From: Porphyridium purpureum
Lineage: Eukaryota > Rhodophyta > Bangiophyceae > Porphyridiales > Porphyridiaceae
Direction: 5' to 3'
Assembly (NCBI GenBank): GCA_008690995.1
Contig: VRMN01000013.1
Span: 124,001-188,000 of the forward strand
DNA: 64,000 bases
Under the pieces are notes generated by a model that worked only from the letters and a program-made list of their open reading frames with translations, was not told the origin of the DNA and searched no databases. Both the position numbers and the translations under genes were made by a program. Positions 53,595 to 63,122 of this stretch are shown one piece after another (within the stretch, counting starts at the first letter, position 1; each line of letters opens with the position of its first letter).

Positions 53595-55793
53595 TCAGTC
53601 AAACGATTCGCTTCGTGACAATGCTTCCACGACGTCTGATGGCTGACGCTTGACCGACTCGATCTTGCCGGCGCTCAGTGGCAGCTGCAACTCAAACAGC
53701 GCCACCGTTAGACATTCTTCGAGCAAAGACACGTCCACGTTCCATGTCCGCATACGCTCGAACGAGCGCGTGCGTCGCAGCAGGTTTTTGTCGTACAAAA
53801 GGCGCTGTGGTGGCGGTGCTCTACCAGCATCCACTCGATCACATTCCGATCTGCTCCGACGCATTTCTTTCCTGTCCCTCGCTCCCCAGAAGTCCTCCTC
53901 ACATATTCCGCGATTCAGTTCCACGACATTGAATTTACCCGCTGCGGTCAGGATCGCGGAACTGGAACACGCCGCCCAGCGCGGCGATCCTGATGCAAGT
54001 GGTGACCGGCGACTCACAGATGGAGACCGCGACGACATCCGAGTCATGACTGGCGACATCAACGACAGACTTTTGCTCGAATACGTGGTCCCTATTCCGA
54101 TCTGCGACTTGGAACCGCCGCCCTTTTGCAGCCATTTTCTCGCAGACACCATCGACCCAGACCCGCATAGCTCGCGTTTCGAGGGCGACGCCACACTCGG
54201 CTCTCGGGCTACATGTTTATGCGCTGAAAACCCCGCCGAAGCAAACGCATGGTCTTCCCAAGGCGCCTCCTGCTCCAAGTTGGAGTGCGGGGCCGACTCA
54301 GCCGCCGGCGACACATTTTCTACGTCGCCGTCGTACTTGGCACCGCGCACTATCGCCAGCAGCGACGTGTTGCTTGATTGCGTGCTCTGTCCACGCAACG
54401 GAGAGTCATTGCGCTGAGGAGTAAGCAGCGCTCGGTTGCTAGTCGTTCGCGCGCCAAACCAAGCATCGAGTGCCTGCACCAGCGCTGACTGGTGTCGCCC
54501 ATGCCCAGATTCCGAATCCAATGCAGGATTCGGCTCACGACTGGCGATGACGATCACTTCTTCTAGACTTGGTCTCGTGGTCATACTTGACGTCTTACTA
54601 CTTGGCCAAGCACTTCCAAATGTTCCGACACTGGAGCCTGAATTGTTCAGGTCTCTGGGGGACGGCGTCAGCGTCGATGCTGGCGGCGACGCTGGCGCGA
54701 GCTCAGAGACGCGTCCAAGTAGACTGAGCTCTGGTGGCTTGACGGATGAAACCGCGGCTGAAGATGACAAATGCGTCGGTTGCCCAGCTGACTGGACAGC
54801 GGCACCGTTCGCCTGGCGCACGGTTTCTGAATCGGTTACCGAGCTGCTGCAGTTGGAGGGGCTATCCTGGCTGAACCATTCATGCGTCAGTAGCGCTTGA
54901 ATGGAGCCTCGTTGCGCGGGTTCGCGGACCAGCATGCGTTGAATGAGATCGACGGCCGCGGCAGACACGTGCGATGGCAGCCGGTCGGTGGGTTTCACGG
55001 ACAAGATTTCAGACTGCAGCTCGCGATTCGACGAGCCGACAAAAGGAAAGCGACCCGTCAGCATAATAAATATACACACACCCACGGCCCAAATGTCTGG
55101 CGCGTCCCACGTGAGGCGCGCGCCGGCGTATCGTCGCGACACCATTTCCGGGCTCATGTAAGCTGGCGTGCCACACACGTTCTTCCACAGCGCGCGCGGC
55201 TGGCGAAGCGCCAATGGGTCCATGATTGACATGCCAAAGTCGATGAGGCGCACGCAGTCGTGTACGTCGAGCATGATATTCTCTAGCTTGATATCGCGGT
55301 GCACAACGCCCATCGAATGAACGTACGCCACGGCCTCGAGGATTTGTCGTGCATAGCCGCGCGCACGGGGCTCGGGGAGCGCGCCTCCTTGGCGCACGAT
55401 TTGGGCCAGCGAGCCGCGGTCCATGAGGTCCATGACGACAAAGAGCGCCGTGCGCGAGCGAAGCACCGAGTGCACGCACACTATGTTCTTATGGCGTAGC
55501 AGCTTGAGCATCTTGGCCTCTCTGACGAGATGGCTGTCGGCGTTGCGGCCGGCGCTTCCCGGAGCCGTTCGCTGCGAAGCCTTGATGGGAATGACCTTGA
55601 CCGCAAACTCCTGACCCGTGTCGACGTGCCGGCACTTGCGCACATGGGCGTACGAACCGCTGCCCAAGGGATCACCGAGCACGAAGCTGCCGATTTGTGC
55701 GTGGTGCGCGGCGGCGGAACCCGGCGGGAGCTCGTGCGCGCCGCGTGCGGCGCCCGCTCGTGCTCCATAAGCGTGTCCATCTGGTGCGCACAT
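53595..55793 (-). CDS. CAMK/AMPK-like Ser/Thr protein kinase
   Basis: A 732-residue kinase. The catalytic domain (about residues 35-310) is complete: glycine loop LGSGSYAHV, FAVKVI lysine, VVHRDIKLENIMLD catalytic loop, IDFGMS, then CGTPAYMSPEM at the activation segment with a phosphorylatable Thr, and APDIWAVGVCIFIMLTGRFPF. The HRDIKLEN form and the activation segment suggest the CAMK/SNF1-MARK group. The C-terminal 400 residues are Ser/Pro-rich, disordered and unrecognised; I see no NAF, UBA or KA1 domain. The start is ATG 55793; upstream in-frame GTG was rejected. The stop is 90 bp from the convergent acyltransferase gene. Confidence 0.88.
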   Translation of the reverse strand: MCAPDGHAYGARAGAARGAHELPPGSAAAHHAQIGSFVLGDPLGSGSYAHVRKCRHVDTGQEFAVKVIPIKASQRTAPGSAGRNADSHLVREAKMLKLLRHKNIVCVHSVLRSRTALFVVMDLMDRGSLAQIVRQGGALPEPRARGYARQILEAVAYVHSMGVVHRDIKLENIMLDVHDCVRLIDFGMSIMDPLALRQPRALWKNVCGTPAYMSPEMVSRRYAGARLTWDAPDIWAVGVCIFIMLTGRFPFVGSSNRELQSEILSVKPTDRLPSHVSAAAVDLIQRMLVREPAQRGSIQALLTHEWFSQDSPSNCSSSVTDSETVRQANGAAVQSAGQPTHLSSSAAVSSVKPPELSLLGRVSELAPASPPASTLTPSPRDLNNSGSSVGTFGSAWPSSKTSSMTTRPSLEEVIVIASREPNPALDSESGHGRHQSALVQALDAWFGARTTSNRALLTPQRNDSPLRGQSTQSSNTSLLAIVRGAKYDGDVENVSPAAESAPHSNLEQEAPWEDHAFASAGFSAHKHVAREPSVASPSKRELCGSGSMVSARKWLQKGGGSKSQIGIGTTYSSKSLSLMSPVMTRMSSRSPSVSRRSPLASGSPRWAACSSSAILTAAGKFNVVELNRGICEEDFWGARDRKEMRRSRSECDRVDAGRAPPPQRLLYDKNLLRRTRSFERMRTWNVDVSLLEECLTVALFELQLPLSAGKIESVKRQPSDVVEALSRSESFD

Positions 55794-56442
55794 TCTGCGC
55801 CCGGCGTACTGGCCGCGCCGCGCGCCGTCGCGGTTGTGGCGGCGCCCTCCAACGGCGCACACTGGCCTTGCGTCGGCTCACCGTGTGTCTGCGTGCGCTT
55901 CAATCCCAGTCGCCGCCCTATCTGCAGCGACTGCCGATGCTGCTGGTCCATACCCTTCACACTCCATTCACGCCACAGCTCCACGTGCCCATCCCACTGC
56001 GACCGTTTTGTCTCCTGTCGCACGCACACACACCCCAACCCCCATCCGCCAATGCCGAACTGCCGCCGTTTCGCACGCGCGCTTACTCCCACGCAGCTGT
56101 ACACCCCAACATGCACTGTACAGCACGCGCCCAACACTCTACCACAACGGCGCCGTTTTGTGATTTTTGCGCGCGCGCAATGAAACGGCAGGTGTCGCGG
56201 CGGCGTGTAAGCCATGTCACCACACCCACCACCGCCACCACCACCACGACGGCCTGTTCGAAAACCGCGCTCCGCTGATCGCAAGAACTGCATACCCCAC
56301 AGCCACCGCAGTCGTGCTCTGCATCGAGCTTCGCGCGCAGTCGACATCCCCACAGACCTTTCCTCCTCCACTCGTACCGCCTCGCCCCTCCCGCCCTCCT
56401 TTACACTCCCAGCCATTAGTCTCCCCTTCTCATGCCCTTACC

Positions 56443-56514
56443 CGTTTAGCCGTTTAGCCGTTTAGCCGTTTAGCCGTTTAGCCGTTTACCCGTTTACCCG
56501 TTTACCCGTTTAGC
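56443..56514. repeat. 8-bp tandem array, CGTTTAGC/CGTTTACC units
   Basis: Nine contiguous 8-bp units: five CGTTTAGC, three CGTTTACC, then one CGTTTAGC, followed by CGTTGATT. The complement reads GCTAAACG, i.e. CGGCTAAA in another register. This is the largest promoter array of the CGG-octamer type in the window. Confidence 0.92.
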
Positions 56515-56986
56515 CGTTGATTCGTCATCCCGTGGCCGTTCGCCGAACCGTTGCCAAGCACGCATGAGTGTACCCGCGACTGTACTTTATCTGCCGCAGT
56601 ACTCTGGCACTGAACCGCTGCGAGTTCAGTGCGGCGGTACAGCTTGAGCAGGTGCAGGCGTCTCGCGCGCAGGAGGTGCGTGCGAGCTGTGGCGTTTTGT
56701 GGGATTTTTTGCGCGGGAGCGGGTTTTTATTTTTTTTTTTTGGTAGGCGGGCGGGCGGTGGTGCGGGGTTGCGCTCGCGCGGCGCGGCAGCAGCACGAGC
56801 GCACGCAACCGGCTGCGGCGCGAGGCGGGCTGCTGCTGAAAGCGCGCTGTTTTGGTACGAACACGCGCTGCACACAAGGCTTGGCTCCCACGTCGCACCG
56901 TGCGCACACGCCGCGCTGCTCGGCTAGGCGGAACTGCACGCGAAAGAATCTCGCAGTAACGGTTCGTGCAGAAGTGCGCCCCACGG

Positions 56987-56994
56987 GATATAAG
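56987..56994 (+). promoter_or_regulatory. TATA box of LHCR
   Basis: GATATAAG, 129 bp upstream of the LHCR ATG, in GC-rich surroundings. Transcription would start near 57020 and give a ~100-nt purine-rich leader. Confidence 0.5.
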
Positions 56995-57122
56995 TGTGTG
57001 GGTGGATGTGTGCAGGCGTAGCGTGTCGGAGTGGAGAAGAGGAGAGGTCCAAGGCAAGAGCGAGACAGGTAGGTCAAGTGGGTAGAAGGGCGAGTCGGAG
57101 GGAGTGAGCAAGGTTTGTTGAG

Positions 57123-57737
57123 ATGGCGGCGTTTGTGTCTGGGTTCAGTGGGCTGGCGGTGCGCGCGCACACCAGCCGCGCGTCGTGCGCAGCCGTGCGC
57201 ATGGCCGCGTCGCCCATGTCCAAGTCCGTGCCGTTCCTCAAGAAGCCCACACAGCTGGACGGATGGGCCGGCAGCGCAGAGTTCGACCCCATCGGCATCT
57301 CAGAGTACGTCGACATCCGCTACCTCCGCGAGTCCGAGCTCAAGCACGGACGCATCTGCATGCTCGCCGCAGTCGGCCTCATTGTGCAGGAGCTGGTCAC
57401 CTTTGGCGGCAAGTACTTCCCCAAGATGCTGCCCGTCCAGGCACACGACTTTTATTTGAAGACCGGCGGCATGTCCCAGCTGTTGCTCTTCATTGCCGCG
57501 TTCGAGTCGCTGTCGTACTTTGCGATCCGTGAGACCCTCGAGGGCAAGCGCGAGCCCGGCGACTTTGGCTTTGACCCGCTCAACCTCGGCAAGGAGCCCG
57601 CCGCCTTTGCCAAGTTCCGTGAAAGTGAGCTCAAGAACGGCAGGCTTGCCATGATCGCGGTCGGTGGCATGATCCACCAGCAATGGGTGTCTGGACAGGG
57701 CACGCTCGAGCAGCTCTTCCACTTCAAGCCGTTGTAA
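57123..57737 (+). CDS. LHCR: Red-lineage chlorophyll a light-harvesting protein (Lhcr), PSI antenna
   Basis: A 204-residue nuclear-encoded thylakoid protein. A transit peptide of ~30 residues (MAAFVSGFSGLAVRAHTSRA) precedes AEFDPIGISEYVDIRYLRES. Helix 1 ESELKHGRICMLAAVGLIVQ and helix 3 ESELKNGRLAMIAVGGMIHQ carry the paired Glu-Arg chlorophyll-binding salt bridges. A middle helix (MSQLLLFIAAFESLSYFAIR) lies between them. GDFGFDPL before helix 3 is typical of the superfamily. Red algae have only Lhcr proteins, serving photosystem I, with phycobilisomes feeding photosystem II. One of the best organism markers here. Confidence 0.95.
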   Translation: MAAFVSGFSGLAVRAHTSRASCAAVRMAASPMSKSVPFLKKPTQLDGWAGSAEFDPIGISEYVDIRYLRESELKHGRICMLAAVGLIVQELVTFGGKYFPKMLPVQAHDFYLKTGGMSQLLLFIAAFESLSYFAIRETLEGKREPGDFGFDPLNLGKEPAAFAKFRESELKNGRLAMIAVGGMIHQQWVSGQGTLEQLFHFKPL

Positions 57738-58154
57738 AAGAATTCAGATACCGCGCCAGACGCCACAGCGTCAAACTCACTAGTGCGAGGAAAGGTGGTT
57801 ATGAACGTGACAGTTTGTGCCCCGCACGCGGCCGCACTTCATAAATAGTAAACGTTGGTGCCCAACAGCAAACAACAGAATCTCGATTTGAACGGAGCAG
57901 TTGTAGTTAGCTTGGTTATGGTGCTTGGCGATGGTTGCTCACTCGCAGGCCGGCCTCCCAGAGCAAAGAATTGTCTGCCAATGTCGAACGAGTCAATTTG
58001 CTTTCCCTCGTCAACTTTTCGCAATGGAGCGAACGCGGTCATTTGAAAGTCCTTCGGAAACGCGCATCCACATGACCATGGCGGTAGAATGACGCACATT
58101 CGTTTGACGGACGAGTCCTCGCTCATTCCACCACCTCGCTTGAGCTTCAAAACT
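57738..58154. other. Convergent spacer, nothing recognised
   Basis: About 417 bp between the LHCR stop and the TRAPPC8 stop. Both 3' UTRs lie here; no motif cluster or RNA gene is visible. Confidence 0.55.
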
Positions 58155-61100
58155 TCAAGAAACGAGAGGAGAGACCGTAACAGCGGCACTGCTAAAGTCA
58201 ACCACCTGAATAGAGAAACCCGGATCGCTGACGAGGTTGCGCGGCAACAATGCGTAGCGCTGACCGCGCTCGTCCATGGCGTGCAGTTCAGTACCGAGAA
58301 ACTCCGCGCGGTGCGGACCATGACTAAAAAGTGTGCAGACGACGCGCACAATGCGCTCGCACCCGGGCGCCAAGAAGCGTAGCGTCGTCTTCAATTCACC
58401 GCCGACCGCAGAGCCACTCTGCACACCCATGAGGCCAGTACGCACAGCCTGCAAGTCCATCACGCGAGAGGTGGTATTTCGGATACACACGTCCACCGGT
58501 ACCACAACCGCGCTCCGTTCCGGAGCGCCCGCGAGGGGCACGACCGATGCCGCGCCACCAAGTCGGTAGGCAACAGACACACCGACCGCCTTCGTCGGCC
58601 CAATCTTCTCGTCTTGGTGATGAAGGCGCGATGCTTCGCGAAGCGGCTCTGGCGCTACTGCTGACCCCAGACCGCCCTCAATCTTTTCATCCCATATGGA
58701 CGGACCAAGCGGGACAACCAAGTCTCCGCGCGCACCAGAGGCGCGGTGCTCCCAGCACACAAACAACCCAAACGAGTAAGCTCCACCCCGTTTACCAAGC
58801 ACATGCGCAAAGTACTGCCGCGCGTCGTCCAGCTGCAAATCCTTGTCTTTTTCTGAAGTCTCGTTGTGCAAAGTGCTCAGATTAAGCCATTGCACGCCGC
58901 TCTCGGTTTCTGCGCAGAATCCATGGACTTGGTCGCCCAATCTCGGCGACGACTCGTCACGCATCAGGCGCACAAACAGCGTACCGGTCTCATTCACGCG
59001 TAGCTTGAGATGCTGACCTTTTGATCGAGCCCGCATCAGACTAGAAATTGCGTGCTTCATGGGCCCTGGAGCTGCAGCAGTATCGACAGTATTGCCCACG
59101 CTCTCGAGCTGCGTTGGTTTCGGAACGCGTTCAAGCAACCAACCATCACAGATACGCGGAGAACCGATGAATACCGCGGGGATGTCATAGACTTCGGCTG
59201 CTTCTCGCCAACAATGTTCCACTTCCACGCCCAAAACGTGCGCTTTGTTTTGCACCAAAGAAGTCGCTGCAGAAGCTGACCCGTGGCCCAGTGCCTTGCT
59301 GTCCGTCGCTGTGCTCGTTGTGGTGGTGGTGGTGGTGTTGGTTACGGTTGTGACATCTCGGCGCGCGTAGCGCAGAAACACGTTCAGGCAGCGCCGTACC
59401 ACAAATTGCCGAGATGCCCTGGCTATGCGCCAGACGGGACCTGGACCGGGCGTACCAGGGTCACTATCCCCACCGAGGCCAAGGTACAAGAGGGAAAGTC
59501 GCACGACTGTGCTCAGCTCACCATTCGAGCCGACCTGCGACTGCCCTGCATAGGGCTTCTGGGTACCAATGACCGCCGTCCCCGCAGTGCCCTTCAATCT
59601 TTCGTCTTTTCTTTGTGGCATGCGAAGTGTCAGCTCCATCTGCCTTGTCTCATAGGGCTTCAGAGCATCCAGCAGAAACACGCCCGAGTCGGTCTTTGTG
59701 TCCGATGCAGTCGTATGTATGCATACATTCCGTTCCAAATTACGATCAAGCATCAGCGCAATGGCGGGAAGCGGAACAGACCCTGCATTAGTCACTTGCA
59801 ACATTGCGCGCACGTACTGCCCCTCACGGAAACGCCCAGCGTAGCGCTCGCTGCTCGCTGGCGCACCGATAAATGGCAACATGTGTATATCGCACGTGAC
59901 AGCGCCCAATTGAGGCAGTACAATGAGATTTAACGAGCGGTCAGGCCAGCGTACCGGCGTCTCGCTGCGTCGCTGCTCACGTGTGTCATTCAGCCGCCGT
60001 CCAACCTTACGAAAGACATGCGCTCCCGGTACGTGAAGGCTGGCCGGGAAGCCGCAAGGGCGCACCACACGATTGCTGTCGGCGCTGACATCGGACCCGT
60101 CTGCTACTTCAACCACTGACACAGCTGGTAAGCCTGTCTCTATGGACGACGCAGTCTGAGGGATCGCTGTATCCACAAAAAAGTCCCATGTGACCCCAAT
60201 TACCTGCACGTGACCCTGCGTCTCCACCACGAATGACAGTTCCACATCGACGGCCGTGTGTGGCATGATCAGGTACTCAACTGCTTTGTTCATATCTCCC
60301 TGGGGTTGAGGAGCCACGCGCAGCGTGCGCACGTTGCTATCGGAGCGTGCGCAAGACAGCACAATGCGCAAGTTGCACGCGTGTACCGGAAAGCTCAGCA
60401 CGTTGTTCCACGTGTACGACAGTCGCACTGTCTCCCCCACGGCCGTGAAAAGCGCGTCGTCACGCGCACTGTTTGCGTTCAATATGGAATGTCGCTCCAA
60501 CCGCTCCGGACCTATTTTGACGTCGCCCACATGCATTATTAACTGCTTCACAAACGATGGCCGTGTGCTGTTGTTCGGTACCGCACCTTCACTTTCCTTC
60601 CGAGATAGAATTAGAGGTGCGCCTCGCTCCAGAAGCTCCGCATCAAGGGAGCGCCAGTATCCCTCCTCGTCGCGGAGAACGGTCGCACTATTCAGCGTGG
60701 TGGTACCAGACGCCGTCGACGAGATTTCAGAAATTTGTCTTCTCGAGTCGAGCGTGCGCACCATGGCGCCCGCATCTGCGACAAGCGGGAAGTCAACGTA
60801 GTCCTCTTCCCAGCCATCACAGTCTTGCTCTTCTTTTGTTGCTCTTGTCTGAATTTTTGATGCGGATAAAGCTAGGACAGCCTTGCACAAGCACAGGAAA
60901 AGCCGATCCTGGAACCTTGGCACCATGCTGCTACTGCTGCGGCGGTTCATACGCGCACTATTCTTCAGCGTGCCCAAAATATCGGATATGCTACGAAGCA
61001 CAAAGGATGCATCTTGTCGGCTCAAAGGCGTCTTGGCAAGCTCCAATTCGCACATGCTTAATAAAACTTCATCTTTCGCCTCGGCCCAGCTCATCGCAAA

Positions 61101-63122
61101 TTGAAGCGATCGACTGTGCTTTTGAGGTTGAGCTTCCTGTCCACGACTATCGCGCGCGTCTAGGTCACAGTATATTAGCCCGAACAGATGCTGCGCAAAG
61201 TCCACAATGCCCAGTACCTTGAGCCGTTCTGCCGCAAACAACGTATACAGGCGCGCCTTGCGCATGTACGAGCGACGGCCTGCGAGCGAGCTTCCATTGC
61301 TTTCGCTCTTACTGCCAGTGCTGTCGCACACGTGGAGCTCAGCACAACGATACATCAGAATTCCGATCGCGATTTCCTCCAAGAGACTGTGCCGGAATGT
61401 ACCATGGGGAGATCTCGATTTAGCAGGCATACTAGATGGTGCACTCGGCACTGCGCGCGCTGAATCCGGTCCCGTTTGGCTGCTGACCCCGGGACCACCT
61501 TCGTTGGTGATATGTGAAAGAAAGCGGAGCACGCAAGCTTTCGCAAGCTCGTGGCGCTCATGCAAGGCATAGAAGCGGGCGAGCTGGAGCACCGCCAAGC
61601 TCGCACCAGCAACATGCGCGCTTTCCAGGAAGGCCTCGATGGCACTTTCCAGGCACGCGGCGACTTCACGGCGCGATGAAGCGGGTAGTAGTAAAAGCGT
61701 GTGTGCACACATGAGTGAAGCGTACGCGCCAGGCAACGCCGCGCGATTCGCCTTGTAGTCTTGCGCGACCAGGCGGTAATGCGACAGCGCTGGCTCATAA
61801 GCACCCTGCATGTACAACAGGTCTGCAAGAAAATGAAGCTTAAATTCAACCGAGTCGTATAGAAAGCGCACGTCGCCTGAAGTCGTAAGAACAATGCCGT
61901 TCCTTGTCTTGTCTGATGAACGGAACCAGCTTTTGAGCGTATTTTTGACGCCCTTGCGCACTCGGTCGGCGTATGCTAATAGCTGAGAGCATTTGGCGTC
62001 TACTTCCTCGCGTGTCCACCGCACAATCACCGCGTCCACCGCTTCACCTAGCGCACGTTCAAACGCTGCGCTGTGAGTAGCCTCACTCTTTCCAACTTTG
62101 GCGACGGGCTCATCGTCGCCTTCCATGTTCTGCTCTTTGCGGCCGAGAATGGCCACGTGCATGTTCGTGCAGTTCACTTCGGCATTCACCTTGGCCAGCG
62201 CCCGTAACGCGCGCTCGTTTTCTTCTATAGATGAGTCACGCTGAATCAGAAACACAAAGCGCGCCGCAGACGAAAGTGAGTAGAGATTCTGACTGTAGCT
62301 TGCTGGTAGCTCAGCCAGTGGCGGTGTCAGCAATGCATTAAGAGACGACACCAAGTTTGTCTCCCCGACCCATGCCGCGACCACAACTGCGAGCGGCTGA
62401 TTCAAAGGCTCAATATGGTTTTTGTCCGTCTGCGTCTGCAGTGCGCTGGCTAGAGCGTGAAACACCCGTGCGGCCTGTTGCTTTGCATCCGCCTGTACCG
62501 AAAGGTCTTCGAATGAACGACCTACACTGCGCGCGCTTGTACTTGTCCACTCGCTTATCTCATCGCGGAGACGCACGCCAGCCAGTTGGTGATCTGGATC
62601 TTCGTCGTGCAAGTCTCTGATTGTCGCGTACGTGACGCCAAAGGCCGGCGCGGCTGGGCGAGGCCTGAAGTCTTGAACCGGAGGATTCGGTGATGACGAG
62701 CCGCCTTGCAGATGATTGCTCTTAGCAGCCAATGCAATGGCCTTTCGTGGCAAAGGCTGCGGCGACAATGGCGCGTCGATCTCAAATGCTGCACGCGGAA
62801 TGGTTCCGTGCCGATCTTCTCCGAGCTCGCCCTTTTCCTGATGCAGAAGTGTCATGCCTCCCGCGTCCATCGATGACACCGATTGCACGGGAGTCCTCGC
62901 TGAGCCTTCCGTAGCCCCGTGCTCACGCAACGCCTCATGCCGTCGCGGCGTGAGCTTGTTTTCGCCGCATTGCTGCTCGAGCTGCCGATGCTGGAGCGCG
63001 CGCCCCAGCGACGTCCAGCGCCCACCAGACGCCTCACGAACCAGCAAGTCGCACGCCGGCGTTGAGCGCACCAGCACACGCACCCGCCGCGCGGCTACGC
63101 GAATCCCATGCCCATCGTCCAT
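58155..63122 (-). CDS. TRAPPC8: TRAPP complex subunit 8 (TRAPPC8 / Trs85)
   Basis: A 1655-residue protein in one open frame. The TRAPPC8/Trs85 core lies in the first third: VRKGVKNTLKSWFRSSDKTR and YDSVEFKLHFLADLLYMQGA with YEPALSHYRLVAQDYKANRA (about residues 400-455). TPR-like helices follow (LAVLQLARFYALHERHELAK). The C-terminal half has beta-rich, Ig-like repeats typical of the subunit's end. It is the defining subunit of TRAPPIII, the exchange factor for Rab1/Ypt1 in secretion and autophagy. Polythreonine from a GTT/GGT run near 59320-59345 lies in a linker. The start is ATG 63122; an upstream GTG was rejected. Neighbours SEC13 and the TBC protein belong to the same secretory route but are not adjacent. 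Confidence 0.88.
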   Translation of the reverse strand: MDDGHGIRVAARRVRVLVRSTPACDLLVREASGGRWTSLGRALQHRQLEQQCGENKLTPRRHEALREHGATEGSARTPVQSVSSMDAGGMTLLHQEKGELGEDRHGTIPRAAFEIDAPLSPQPLPRKAIALAAKSNHLQGGSSSPNPPVQDFRPRPAAPAFGVTYATIRDLHDEDPDHQLAGVRLRDEISEWTSTSARSVGRSFEDLSVQADAKQQAARVFHALASALQTQTDKNHIEPLNQPLAVVVAAWVGETNLVSSLNALLTPPLAELPASYSQNLYSLSSAARFVFLIQRDSSIEENERALRALAKVNAEVNCTNMHVAILGRKEQNMEGDDEPVAKVGKSEATHSAAFERALGEAVDAVIVRWTREEVDAKCSQLLAYADRVRKGVKNTLKSWFRSSDKTRNGIVLTTSGDVRFLYDSVEFKLHFLADLLYMQGAYEPALSHYRLVAQDYKANRAALPGAYASLMCAHTLLLLPASSRREVAACLESAIEAFLESAHVAGASLAVLQLARFYALHERHELAKACVLRFLSHITNEGGPGVSSQTGPDSARAVPSAPSSMPAKSRSPHGTFRHSLLEEIAIGILMYRCAELHVCDSTGSKSESNGSSLAGRRSYMRKARLYTLFAAERLKVLGIVDFAQHLFGLIYCDLDARDSRGQEAQPQKHSRSLQFAMSWAEAKDEVLLSMCELELAKTPLSRQDASFVLRSISDILGTLKNSARMNRRSSSSMVPRFQDRLFLCLCKAVLALSASKIQTRATKEEQDCDGWEEDYVDFPLVADAGAMVRTLDSRRQISEISSTASGTTTLNSATVLRDEEGYWRSLDAELLERGAPLILSRKESEGAVPNNSTRPSFVKQLIMHVGDVKIGPERLERHSILNANSARDDALFTAVGETVRLSYTWNNVLSFPVHACNLRIVLSCARSDSNVRTLRVAPQPQGDMNKAVEYLIMPHTAVDVELSFVVETQGHVQVIGVTWDFFVDTAIPQTASSIETGLPAVSVVEVADGSDVSADSNRVVRPCGFPASLHVPGAHVFRKVGRRLNDTREQRRSETPVRWPDRSLNLIVLPQLGAVTCDIHMLPFIGAPASSERYAGRFREGQYVRAMLQVTNAGSVPLPAIALMLDRNLERNVCIHTTASDTKTDSGVFLLDALKPYETRQMELTLRMPQRKDERLKGTAGTAVIGTQKPYAGQSQVGSNGELSTVVRLSLLYLGLGGDSDPGTPGPGPVWRIARASRQFVVRRCLNVFLRYARRDVTTVTNTTTTTTTSTATDSKALGHGSASAATSLVQNKAHVLGVEVEHCWREAAEVYDIPAVFIGSPRICDGWLLERVPKPTQLESVGNTVDTAAAPGPMKHAISSLMRARSKGQHLKLRVNETGTLFVRLMRDESSPRLGDQVHGFCAETESGVQWLNLSTLHNETSEKDKDLQLDDARQYFAHVLGKRGGAYSFGLFVCWEHRASGARGDLVVPLGPSIWDEKIEGGLGSAVAPEPLREASRLHHQDEKIGPTKAVGVSVAYRLGGAASVVPLAGAPERSAVVVPVDVCIRNTTSRVMDLQAVRTGLMGVQSGSAVGGELKTTLRFLAPGCERIVRVVCTLFSHGPHRAEFLGTELHAMDERGQRYALLPRNLVSDPGFSIQVVDFSSAAVTVSPLVS

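Larger units (their letters stand above)
55794..57122. promoter_or_regulatory. Divergent promoter, kinase / LHCR
   Basis: GTACAG words near the kinase at about 56098-56125 (GCTGTACACC, CACTGTACAG). An octamer array lies at 56443-56514. More GTACAG words lie at about 56582 (ACTGTAC), 56600 (CAGTACTC), 56625 (TTCAGTG) and 56637 (GGTACAGC). TATA box at 56987-56994 and purine-rich leader to 57122 belong to LHCR. A T-run at about 56729-56741 and short frames fill the rest. Confidence 0.5.

Noticed and set aside
56443-56514. Interstitial telomere repeat
   Set aside because: The unit is CGTTTAGC/CGTTTACC with an 8-bp period like the promoter arrays elsewhere, not a TTTAGGG-type repeat.
43838-63122. 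Long antisense frames inside real genes (for example opposite the kinase, the acyltransferase repeat and TRAPPC8)
   Set aside because: They mirror a recognisable gene on the other strand, have Arg/Ser/Ala-biased composition and no domains.
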